A DNA stretch of 5,392 bases. It comes from Streptosporangiaceae bacterium. GTDB lineage: Bacteria; Actinomycetota; Actinomycetes; Streptosporangiales; Streptosporangiaceae. The DNA lies in assembly GCA_030040815.1 (NCBI GenBank), contig JASHSZ010000637.1, positions 1-5,392 on the forward strand. The letters are read 5' to 3'. The position numbers and the translations under genes are program-made. Below, one piece after another: positions 1 through 5,392 of this stretch. A model generated the notes under the pieces. The model saw only the letters and a program-made list of their open reading frames with translations, was not told the origin of the DNA and searched no databases. Within the stretch, counting starts at the first letter, position 1. Each line of letters begins with the position of its first letter.

Positions 1-2471
1 GCACCGAGCGCGGTGTAGCCAGCCAATGCCTCTCGCCAGTGATGGCGTGCGCGCTGACTGTCGCTGTCCCGTTGGTAGGCGCTGGCAAGGCCGTGGTGCG
101 CCCGTGCCTGTTCGTACATGTCGCCGAGTTGGCCGGCCGCTGCCAGGGCCCGCGAGTAGTGATCGCAGGCCTCATCGGCTTGGCCGACGGCAAGCAAGGC
201 TTCCCCTATGCCGTTGAGCGCTTCAGCTTGACCGAACAGATCATCGGCCCCTACGTGAAGGGCCAGAGCCCGACGGAGATGGTTTGCGGCGCATTCGTGC
301 CGTCCTAGCCGCGACATAGCAACACCGAGGCGCGTCAGGGTTCTTGCCTCGCAGAACCGGTCGACGATCTCCATGCACAAAGCGAGTGACTGACCGAGAT
401 AGTCAGCGGCGACCTCGAGGTGTCCTAGTCGCATCTCAAGATCTCCAAGATCGGAGAGGACATAGGCAACGCCGGCCTGGGTTCCGGCAGTGCGGTACAG
501 GGCCATTGACTTACGAAGTTTGCTGGCGGCCCGCACGTGTCGGCCCTGGCGCACATCGAGGGCGCTCAGGTTGATCATCACCCGGGCCTCGCCCGCCCAG
601 TCTCTCGTCTGACGGCACAGACCCAGGGCCTGCTGCTCATAGCTGGCAGCCTGCTCGTAGCGACCCTGGTCGTAGCGGATTGCGCCGAGGCTGGCCAGAG
701 CGCGGGCTTCGCCGACCCGGTCACCCGCCTCGCGGCACAGACGGCCCGCCTGCCTGAGATGCCCGGCTGCTCGCCGCAACTGTCCCTGGGCGGCCAGCGC
801 CTCAGCCAGCATGATCCGGGCTGATCCTGCGGCCGCCTGCTGACCGGTCTGCGCCGCCGCTCGGCACGCCAGCAAGTGCATCGCGGCGGCGTCGTAGTGT
901 CCGGTAGCGCGATAGCGGAAGATGGTAGCGGCCAGTTTGATGGCATGCGTCGGCCAGCCATGGCCGACGGCATAGGCGGCAATGGCCAGGAGGTTAGCGC
1001 GCTCGGCTCTAAGCCATTCCCACGCGACGGCACAGGAAGTGATCTCGGGGCCGCAACAGCCGGAACGGGGTATGTCTGGCCGGTCCGGATCGCCTGGATA
1101 CATGGCGTCCGCCGCCGCTGCGGCCGTAGCCAGGTAGTGGTCGAACAGACGCGTTAGCGCTGCTCGCCGCTCAGCTGGGCTGTCTTGCTTGGCGGCCTCA
1201 GCGGCGGCGTAGGCGCGGAGCAGGTCATGCATGCCGTACCGACCCGGTCCGCTCGGCTGGACGAGGTAGGCACTGGCCAGCCGATCGAGGAGCCGTCGAG
1301 CCTGTCCCGCGGCCGTGCCAGTCAGCGCCGCGACGGCGTGGCTGTCGAAGTCGACGCCGGGGTGCAGCCCGAGGAAGCGGAAGGCTCGTGCCGCATCGTC
1401 TGCAAGGTACCGGACCGACCAGGAGAAGACGGTTCGCACAGCTGTCCGTGGGTCTCCTGCCGCGTCCAGCAGGTCAAGGCGCTGATGCTGATCAGCCAGC
1501 TCGTCGACAAGGTCGGAGAGCGGCACGAACGGAGACGCTGCGACAAGTTCGGCAGCAACCCGCAGCGCCAGCGGTAGCCGCGCGCACTGCTCTGCAAGCG
1601 TCACGGTGGCCTGCGGGTCAGCCTCCGCCCGCTCGCCGATCAGCATCCGCAGCAGACTGGTCGCTTCGGCAGTGGGTAGCAAGTCCAGGGCCAGTCGCTC
1701 CGCTCCGTCCCGCGCCACCAGTCCGGCGAGCGCATCCCGGCTGGTTACAACGACGGCGCACGACGGACTGCCGGGCAGGAATGCGCGGACTTGCTCGGCG
1801 TCACTGGCGTTGTCGAGTAGCACTAGGACACGGCGATCGGCGAGCATGCTTCGATAAAGAGCCGCTCGCTCGGTGGTCTCGGCGGGCAAATCCGGTTCAG
1901 CCAGCCCCAGGCTGCGCAGGAAGCCAGCTAGCACCTCCCCACTGTCGACAGGCTGATGGGTGTCGTAGCCGCGCAGATTGACATACAGCTGCCCGTCGGG
2001 GAACCTGTCGGCCACCAGATGGGCCCAGTACACGGCTAGCGCGGTCTTACCGAGCCCGGCCGTGCCGACTATGGCCGAGATCACCACGGTCCGGAGCGGT
2101 TCCTGGGCGTCCCGGTCGAGCAGCCGGGTCAGCGCTCGTAGCTCCTCGGACCGGCCAACGAAATACCGGATGGTTCCAGGCAGCTGACGTGGCACATCAG
2201 GCCGCGACATGGGCGGGCTGGTGCCCTGATCGCCGTCATGCAGGGTCATCATCAGCTCGGCCCGGGCGGACTCGGAAAGATCAAGAGCGTCGGCCAACAG
2301 TCGAGCCGAGCGGAGATATGGCCGAGCCGTCCGGCCTCGCTCCATATCACTGACTGCCCGAAGACTAAGGCCGGACCGCTTCGCCAGTTCTTCCTGTGTC
2401 AGACCGGCCATCGATCTGTAGCGGCGCAAAAGAACGCCAAAAGCTACCCTCGGTGTCGGCTCGTTGCCCAC
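1..2471 (-). CDS. HTH (XRE-type) + NB-ARC ATPase + TPR transcriptional regulator, 3' end cut off by window edge
   Basis: Probably a STAND-class signal-responsive transcription factor in the cytoplasm: an N-terminal HTH binds DNA, the NB-ARC module is an ATP/ADP switch, and the TPRs sense a ligand or partner. Seen: 823 open codons with no stop, running off the left edge. HTH at about residues 10-65 (LTQEELAKRSGLSLRAVSDMERG). Linker to about 103, then the NB-ARC entry motif FVGRSEEL. Walker A is GTAGLGKT (136-143), with K142 and T143 present. Walker B is VLVLLD (215-220). A VVTSR sensor motif is at 241-245, the GLPL-like ARLPLAL at 297-303, and a winged-helix region ends in the MHD motif (M414-H415-D416). 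From about 549, TPRs repeat every 40 residues. Start: GTG at 2471, chosen because GGAG lies 6 nt upstream; GTG 2483 is the alternative, and an in-frame TAA at 2516-2514 limits extension. There is no SARP BTAD domain, so it resembles the ATPase/TPR half of AfsR-like proteins behind an XRE head. It is divergent from the permease. Ligand and targets are unknown. Confidence 0.93.
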   Translation of the reverse strand, partial: MGNEPTPRVAFGVLLRRYRSMAGLTQEELAKRSGLSLRAVSDMERGRTARPYLRSARLLADALDLSESARAELMMTLHDGDQGTSPPMSRPDVPRQLPGTIRYFVGRSEELRALTRLLDRDAQEPLRTVVISAIVGTAGLGKTALAVYWAHLVADRFPDGQLYVNLRGYDTHQPVDSGEVLAGFLRSLGLAEPDLPAETTERAALYRSMLADRRVLVLLDNASDAEQVRAFLPGSPSCAVVVTSRDALAGLVARDGAERLALDLLPTAEATSLLRMLIGERAEADPQATVTLAEQCARLPLALRVAAELVAASPFVPLSDLVDELADQHQRLDLLDAAGDPRTAVRTVFSWSVRYLADDAARAFRFLGLHPGVDFDSHAVAALTGTAAGQARRLLDRLASAYLVQPSGPGRYGMHDLLRAYAAAEAAKQDSPAERRAALTRLFDHYLATAAAAADAMYPGDPDRPDIPRSGCCGPEITSCAVAWEWLRAERANLLAIAAYAVGHGWPTHAIKLAATIFRYRATGHYDAAAMHLLACRAAAQTGQQAAAGSARIMLAEALAAQGQLRRAAGHLRQAGRLCREAGDRVGEARALASLGAIRYDQGRYEQAASYEQQALGLCRQTRDWAGEARVMINLSALDVRQGRHVRAASKLRKSMALYRTAGTQAGVAYVLSDLGDLEMRLGHLEVAADYLGQSLALCMEIVDRFCEARTLTRLGVAMSRLGRHECAANHLRRALALHVGADDLFGQAEALNGIGEALLAVGQADEACDHYSRALAAAGQLGDMYEQARAHHGLASAYQRDSDSQRARHHWREALAGYTALG

Positions 2472-2477
2472 GTCTGG

Positions 2478-2481
2478 CTCC
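2478..2481 (-). promoter_or_regulatory. Ribosome binding site that decides the regulator's start
   Basis: On the minus strand GGAG is followed by 6 nt and then GTG (2471-2469), a standard spacing. The competing in-frame GTG at 2483 has only an AAAAAGGA stretch (2508-2501) about 17 nt upstream, which is too far. The purine-rich AAAAAGGA may instead belong to the untranslated leader. Confidence 0.55.
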
Positions 2482-2524
2482 ACGTCGTTGTGACCGACGA
2501 TCCTTTTTGCCCATTAATTGTGGC

Positions 2525-2553
2525 ACACACTGGTCGCGTTTAGCCGCGTGTGT
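2525..2553. repeat. Imperfect inverted repeat, candidate operator
   Basis: ACACAC (2525-2530) is mirrored by GTGTGT (2548-2553). Inside it CGCG (2535-2538) is mirrored by CGCG (2545-2548) around the loop TTTAGC. As RNA this folds into about 9 pairs with a 5-nt bulge on one side. As DNA it is a dyad of the kind bound by dimeric HTH proteins. It lies about 55-80 bp upstream of the regulator's start, where autoregulation would act. The operator role is inference. Confidence 0.35.
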
Positions 2554-2554
2554 C

Positions 2555-2605
2555 GCAGGCAGGCAAAACCACGAGCAATCTGCATGAAGGCTGCCGGCTG
2601 CCTGC
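2555..2605. repeat. 8-bp inverted repeat with 35-bp spacer
   Basis: GCAGGCAG (2555-2562) is the exact reverse complement of CTGCCTGC (2598-2605). The right arm overlaps the direct-repeat block at 2580-2607. The two half-sites could mark protein binding on both sides of the midpoint between the divergent genes, or may be chance in GC-rich DNA. Confidence 0.3.
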
Positions 2606-2607
2606 AT
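2580..2607 (+). repeat. Compact direct repeats (CTGCAT x2, GGCTGCC x2)
   Basis: CTGCAT occurs at 2580-2585 and 2602-2607, a 22-bp period or about two helical turns. Between them lie two adjoining copies of GGCTGCC (2589-2595 and 2596-2602). Direct repeats spaced by whole helical turns are typical of activator sites upstream of a promoter. Here they would lie about 150-175 bp before the permease start. Function is inferred, not shown. Confidence 0.35.
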
Positions 2608-2621
2608 AGACCGGTGTGATC

Positions 2622-2652
2622 TTGTCTGCGACGCTGACGTCCGTCGGATAGG
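2622..2652 (+). promoter_or_regulatory. Weak candidate promoter for the permease
   Basis: TTGTCT (2622-2627) resembles a -35 element of the main sigma factor. GATAGG (2647-2652) lies 19 bp downstream, in place of a -10 element, but matches the actinobacterial TAnnnT consensus poorly. It would leave a leader of about 95 nt before the ATG. This is only the best pair I could find by eye. Confidence 0.15.
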
Positions 2653-2741
2653 GAAAGGCGCTGCCGTCCCAGAACGGTCGCCTGTCCGCCGTGGCGGCGT
2701 GATGGGCGCCGGTTATGCGCCATAGGGCTGGCGCAGGGAAA

Positions 2742-2747
2742 GGAAGG
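2742..2747 (+). promoter_or_regulatory. Ribosome binding site of the permease
   Basis: GGAAGG within the purine run GGGAAAGGAAGG ends 7 nt before ATG 2755. This supports that start over the internal ATG at residue 21 (2815), which has no comparable site. Confidence 0.7.
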
Positions 2748-2754
2748 TGCGGGC

Positions 2755-4422
2755 ATGGCCACTGACGCGGTCACTTCTGTCGCCAGGCCGGCGGATGTAG
2801 GCCTGAGGCGGGAGATGGGGCTCATCAGCGCCATTTGGGCGTCGGAGTCGTCGATAATCGGGTCCGGCTGGCTGTTCGCGGGCATGCTCGCCGTCGTCGC
2901 TGCCGGACCGGCTGCCATATACGGATGGCTTATCGGCGCCGTGTGCGTGGCGATCCTGGCGCTTGTGCACGCCGAGCTGGGCGGGATGTTCCCGGTCGCA
3001 GGCGGTACCGCCCGGTTCCCGCACCTGGCATTCGGCAGCGTGGCGGGCATTTCGTTCGGCTTTTTCTCTTGGCTCCAGGCTGTCGCGGTGGCGCCGATCG
3101 AGTGCTATGCCGTGATGCAGTACGGCCAGTACTACTGGCATGGTATCTACACCCCGGCTGGCAAAAGCATCACCGGCCTCGGCTTCGGCCTGACGATCAT
3201 CCTGATGGCAATCTTTACCGCGCTCAATTTCCTGGCCATGCGCCTATTCGCCAAAGTAAACAGCGGGATCATGTGGTGGAAGATCGCCGTGCCGGTCGTT
3301 GCCATCATCTTCCTCTTCACCAAGTTTCATGCGGCCAATTTCAGCCCGGGCGGCGGCGGTTTCATGCCGTTCGGGATCAAGGCAGTGTTCGGCGCGATCC
3401 CTGGCGCAGGCATCGTCTTTTCCTACCTGGGTTTCGAGCAGGCCGACCAGCTCGCCGGAGAGATCAAGAACCCCAGGCGCAACCTCCCGATCGCGATCAT
3501 CGCCGGGTGCCTGATCGGCGCGGCCGTCTACATCCTGGCGCAGATCGTGCTGATCGGGGCGACACCATCAAGCCTGCTGACAAGAGGCTTCCAGGGCATC
3601 TCGGCGACCAACCCGGTATCGGTCTATCCCTTCGCGGCAGTCGCCGGCCTTGCCGGATTTGCCTGGCTAGCCGCGGTCCTGCACGCGGACGCGTTCATCT
3701 CCCCGTTCGGCACCGGCCTGATATACCAGACCTCGACCTCGCGGATCGGCTACGGCCTGGCCCGGAACAGGTACTACCCGCCGATCTTCGCCAAGACCGA
3801 CCGGCATGGCGTTCCCTGGATCAGCCTGATCTGCGCTTTCGTGGTCGGCCTGTTGTTCCTGTTGCCGTTCCCGAGCTGGCAGTCGCTCGTCGGCCTGGTG
3901 AGCAGCGCCAGCGTACTGATGTACGCCGGCGCTCCGCTGGCCCTTGCGGCCTTCCGCAAGCAGCTGCCCGAGGCCGACCGGCCCTACAGCGTGCCCGGTG
4001 CCAGCTGGTTCGCGCCGCTGGCCTTTATTGCCGCCAACATGATCATCTACTGGTCCGGCATTGAGGTCGTCTGGAAGCTGGGCATCGCGATCGTCGCCGG
4101 CTATGTGCTGATCGCCGCCTGGATGACGTTCGACAAAGAGCGACCTCCGCTGGACTGGAAGGCCGCGATCTGGCTGCCCGTCTACCTGCTCGGCATGGGC
4201 ATCATCTCATGGCAGGGACAGTTCAACGGTGGCGCCGTTAAGCCACCGGTCAACACCGGCCACCTGCCATTCGGGTGGGACATGCTGGTGGTAGCGGTTT
4301 TTAGCCTCCTTATCTTCTACTGGGCGCGGGCCAGCAGGCTATCAAGGGAGGAGATGATGCTGCTTGCCGAAAAGCAGGCCGCTTTGCATGGCGAGCCCGC
4401 GGAGGCTGCGGCGGCTGGCTAG
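2755..4422 (+). CDS. APC superfamily amino acid/polyamine permease
   Basis: A 555-residue integral membrane protein, most likely a secondary transporter of an amino acid or amine driven by a cation gradient. Seen: a short hydrophilic N-terminus, then TM1 (about 22-48) with the unwound-helix motif IIGSG (34-38) that in APC carriers contacts the substrate's amino and carboxyl groups. The AEL-MFPVAGG signature follows TM2 (73-84). TM6 carries FSYLGFE (222-228), followed by the family loop LAGEIKNPRRNLPIAI (233-248). Around TM8, SPFGTGLIYQTSTSRIGYGLARN (316-338) is the usual conserved stretch, followed by HGVPW (351-355). Hydrophobic segments continue at about 356-372, 378-400, 418-436, 441-459, 470-488 and 508-526, giving 12-14 helices. 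It is longer than the roughly 450-500 residues of compact members because of the last helices and a charged, Ala-rich tail (528-555). The start has a good ribosome binding site. It is divergent from the NB-ARC regulator, which may control it (inference). Substrate cannot be told from sequence. Confidence 0.93.
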   Translation: MATDAVTSVARPADVGLRREMGLISAIWASESSIIGSGWLFAGMLAVVAAGPAAIYGWLIGAVCVAILALVHAELGGMFPVAGGTARFPHLAFGSVAGISFGFFSWLQAVAVAPIECYAVMQYGQYYWHGIYTPAGKSITGLGFGLTIILMAIFTALNFLAMRLFAKVNSGIMWWKIAVPVVAIIFLFTKFHAANFSPGGGGFMPFGIKAVFGAIPGAGIVFSYLGFEQADQLAGEIKNPRRNLPIAIIAGCLIGAAVYILAQIVLIGATPSSLLTRGFQGISATNPVSVYPFAAVAGLAGFAWLAAVLHADAFISPFGTGLIYQTSTSRIGYGLARNRYYPPIFAKTDRHGVPWISLICAFVVGLLFLLPFPSWQSLVGLVSSASVLMYAGAPLALAAFRKQLPEADRPYSVPGASWFAPLAFIAANMIIYWSGIEVVWKLGIAIVAGYVLIAAWMTFDKERPPLDWKAAIWLPVYLLGMGIISWQGQFNGGAVKPPVNTGHLPFGWDMLVVAVFSLLIFYWARASRLSREEMMLLAEKQAALHGEPAEAAAAG

Positions 4423-4467
4423 CCGCGCCTTAACGCTGCATCCGCGTCCCCCCAGCAATCGTCCGCT

Positions 4468-4503
4468 GGTGCGGTCGGCCCATTGCCCGCTTTGGCCAGC
4501 ACC
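4468..4503 (+). terminator. Weak hairpin after the permease, possible attenuator or terminator
   Basis: GGTGC (4468-4472) pairs with GCACC (4499-4503), and GGCC (4477-4480) pairs with GGCC (4494-4497). The loop is 13 nt and the internal bulge is uneven (GGTC opposite A). There is no T tract, so it is a poor intrinsic terminator. A smaller hairpin, CCAGC/GCTGG (4452-4456 and 4465-4469), overlaps its left arm, so the two are mutually exclusive. Confidence 0.2.
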
Positions 4504-4522
4504 GGTGACAGGCAGAGGGCCG

Positions 4523-4565
4523 AAAGGAGCTTGCCGTGCCCACGAGTGACCGGTCATGGGCATAG
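4523..4565 (+). other. Strong RBS with GTG start opening a 9-codon ORF that overlaps the next gene
   Basis: AAAGGAG (4523-4529) is followed by 6 nt and GTG 4536, the best translation start signal between the permease and the next gene. Its frame reads MPTSDRSWA and stops at TAG 4563-4565. The stop overlaps the start of the downstream ORF (ATG 4556), which is in another frame and has only a weak ribosome site of its own. Three readings are possible: a leader peptide coupling translation to the downstream ORF, a frameshift mutation or sequencing error near 4563 that split the true N-terminus from the body, or chance. If a base is missing here, or two are extra, the joined protein would run from RSWA into ASVDGL. 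Confidence 0.45.
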
Positions 4566-4924
4566 CGGCCAGTGTCGACGGACTGATTGCCGAGGTTCTC
4601 GAGACTTTTGAACGGCACGGCCTGCGCTATCGCGACGACGAGCACACCCGCCGGGCCATAGGGCTGGTCCGCGAAGCGGCGCTGGCGTACGACGCCCAAC
4701 CGGAGCGGTCCGCCGCGAACCGAGTGCGCAACCAATGCCTGACCACCGGGCAGCAGCGCCTGCTCGCCGAGATGTGCGAAGACGCCCGACTGTGCGTGAC
4801 GACGGGCATTGAAACGTGCCAGCGCTGCGATCGCCACGTCTGTCGCGCGCACGTCCGCGCCTTGGACCGCGCCGAAAGCTACAGTTCGCTGGCGCGCCAG
4901 CTGGGCGCGCAGATAACTCCGTAG
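4556..4924 (+). CDS. Conserved-looking hypothetical protein with a Cys/His cluster
   Basis: A 122-residue soluble protein with no family I can name securely. Seen: an amphipathic, charged N-terminal half (about 5-48, with VDGLIAEVLETFERHG) likely to be helical. The second half holds six cysteines (C61, C74, C80, C88, C91, C96), with CQRC at 88-91, H94, C96 and H99. That arrangement could bind a metal or form a zinc-ribbon-like knuckle, though spacing and charge do not match a known finger I recognise. There is no signal peptide or membrane segment. ATG 4556 is the first start after the in-frame TGA at 4547-4549, but lacks a good ribosome site. The strong site upstream drives GTG 4536 in a different frame, so the N-terminus may be frameshifted or translationally coupled. 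It lies 133 bp after the permease on the same strand, so co-transcription is possible. The long antisense ORF opposite it looks like a shadow. Confidence 0.6.
   Translation: MGIAASVDGLIAEVLETFERHGLRYRDDEHTRRAIGLVREAALAYDAQPERSAANRVRNQCLTTGQQRLLAEMCEDARLCVTTGIETCQRCDRHVCRAHVRALDRAESYSSLARQLGAQITP
4888..4901. repeat. 14-bp perfect palindrome inside the hypothetical gene
   Basis: GCTGGCGCGCCAGC reads the same on both strands and lies close to the 3' end of the small Cys/His gene, in the codons for Ser-Leu-Ala-Arg-Gln-Leu. A second GCGCGC follows at 4904-4909. In GC-rich coding DNA such a palindrome can arise by chance. As RNA it has no loop and would not make a normal terminator. Confidence 0.4.
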
Positions 4925-5248
4925 CGACACGCGACCCTCAAGACGTGGACAGGGCGAGTTGGCGGCTGAACCACCGCAGCAGATTCGATGAGCGGTCTGC
5001 CAGCGGCGTCCCCGCGAACGCGATGACCCAGGTTGTCGAGCTGGATGGTCGGCGATGAGCCGCGCGCTCGGTGTCAACAGCGTGCCGAAGCGAGCCAATC
5101 CGGCCGGATCGGACGACAACGATGCCGCAGACCGTGCCGTTGGTGACGTGCTGGTCCAGGCTGATGCGGGACCGCACCTCGAACTGGCCGATCTGGCCTA
5201 AAGGCAGCGTGGATTACGCGTCGCTTGCTGGGTTGGTGAGCGGAAAGG
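4925..5248. other. Convergent intergenic stretch, no secure gene
   Basis: This 324 bp lies between two genes that point toward each other. Two short open frames are the only candidates. On the minus strand, 4938-5177 (GTG start, 79 residues) shows coding-like third-position GC in its first 26 codons (24 of 26) but has no ribosome site and no recognisable domain. On the plus strand, 5055-5201 (ATG start, 48 residues, ending LELADLA) has lower third-position GC (about 71%) and no clear ribosome site. The frames overlap antiparallel, so at most one is likely real. The stretch could be a decayed gene. I see no strong terminator hairpin with a T tract. Confidence 0.5.
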
Positions 5249-5392
5249 TCAGGACAGGCGGTGGAGTCGCCAGAAGCTGAAGACAGTGAAGGCCACAGCG
5301 AGGGCAGCGAAGATTGCGGTCTCGCGCACCTGGAGGGCCCAGAAGCGCCCAGCCGGCTGGTATGTAACCAGCTCCCCGTAGCCGTGCCGGGC
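5249..5392 (-). CDS. C-terminal end of a membrane protein, possibly an ABC-transporter permease (5' part outside window)
   Basis: From the right edge the minus strand reads 47 codons in frame to TGA (5251-5249). The peptide starts ARHGYGELVTYQPAGRFWAL. It then has one hydrophobic helix (TAIFAALAVAFTVFSFW, residues 25-41) and ends in a short basic tail (RLHRLS). A YQPA-RFW-LQ segment followed by a final helix and a few basic residues resembles the C-terminus of many actinobacterial multi-helix proteins annotated as ABC-transporter permeases. That assignment rests on memory of the pattern and is tentative. The positive tail fits a cytoplasmic C-terminus. It converges on the small Cys/His gene, with 324 bp between, so it belongs to a different transcription unit whose other genes lie to the right. 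Confidence 0.75.
   Translation of the reverse strand, partial: ARHGYGELVTYQPAGRFWALQVRETAIFAALAVAFTVFSFWRLHRLS

Larger units (their letters stand above)
2472..2754. other. Divergent intergenic region between regulator and permease
   Basis: This 283-bp stretch separates two genes transcribed away from each other, so it must hold both promoters and the 5' leaders. It contains an AT-rich patch unusual for this window (around 2500-2520, including CCATTAATTG), an ACACAC/GTGTGT dyad, an 8-bp inverted repeat, and a compact direct-repeat block. Short ORFs crossing it on both strands show no recognisable protein and extend from the flanking genes in other frames. I see no tRNA or riboswitch-like structure. 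Confidence 0.7.

Noticed and set aside
578..1033. 151-residue minus-strand open frame
   Set aside because: It lies inside the long HTH/NB-ARC/TPR gene in another frame on the same strand, and its Arg/Pro/Ser-rich translation has no domain.
1388..1981. 197-residue plus-strand open frame
   Set aside because: It is antisense to the NB-ARC domain. The translation is low-complexity Arg/Ala/Pro, typical of a shadow frame in GC-rich DNA.
1..2471. NB-ARC/TPR protein as an anti-phage STAND defence protein (Avs-like)
   Set aside because: The N-terminus is a DNA-binding HTH rather than a nuclease, protease or membrane effector, and no defence genes are nearby, so a transcriptional regulator fits better.
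2514..3141. Minus-strand open frames over the intergenic region and permease 5' end
   Set aside because: They are mainly antisense to the permease, with no recognisable domain and no good start signal.
2835..4064. 409-residue plus-strand open frame overlapping the permease
   Set aside because: It is the +1 shadow of the permease gene, Arg-rich with no domain, while the permease frame carries all the family motifs.
4430..5119. 229-residue minus-strand open frame
   Set aside because: It runs antisense across the small Cys/His gene and both flanking spacers. The Arg/Ala/Ser-rich translation has no domain, and the opposite frame has the more protein-like composition.
1..5392. CRISPR array, insertion sequence, tRNA or integration site
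   Set aside because: I found no regularly spaced repeats, transposase-like protein, cloverleaf or terminal inverted repeats by eye on either strand.

Overview
The window looks like chromosomal DNA of a high-GC actinobacterium, of the Streptomyces/Streptosporangiales/Catenulisporales kind. The reasons are GC-rich third codon positions, GTG starts, purine-rich ribosome binding sites, and a large regulator of the HTH/NB-ARC/TPR type that is common in these bacteria. Genus cannot be read from the sequence. I see no rRNA, tRNA, CRISPR array, insertion sequence or prophage gene.

Layout. (1) Positions 1-2471, minus strand: one long gene, cut by the window's left edge, encoding a helix-turn-helix + NB-ARC ATPase + TPR protein. 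It reads open for 823 codons, and its 3' end lies outside. (2) 2472-2754: a divergent intergenic region with several short inverted and direct repeats, where both flanking promoters and any operator should lie. (3) 2755-4422, plus strand: a complete amino-acid/polyamine-type (APC superfamily) permease of 555 residues. (4) 4423-4555: a short spacer with a weak hairpin and a strong Shine-Dalgarno/GTG pair. (5) 4556-4924, plus strand: a small Cys/His-containing protein of unknown function. Its best translation-start signal is in a different reading frame from its body. (6) 4925-5248: a convergent intergenic stretch with no gene I can defend. (7) 5249-5392, minus strand: the last 47 codons of a membrane protein entering from the right edge, possibly an ABC-transporter permease.

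How the genes may work together. The regulator and permease are divergent and share about 280 bp of repeat-bearing DNA, a classic arrangement for a regulator that controls its own promoter and its neighbour's. That link is inference only. The small protein lies 133 bp after the permease on the same strand and might be co-transcribed. The C-terminal membrane fragment at the right edge converges on it and is probably a separate unit.

Overall this looks like ordinary accessory actinobacterial chromosome. The points most worth a second look are the out-of-frame start of the small Cys/His protein and the repeat cluster in the divergent promoter region. I do not see convincing evidence of a new multi-gene system.
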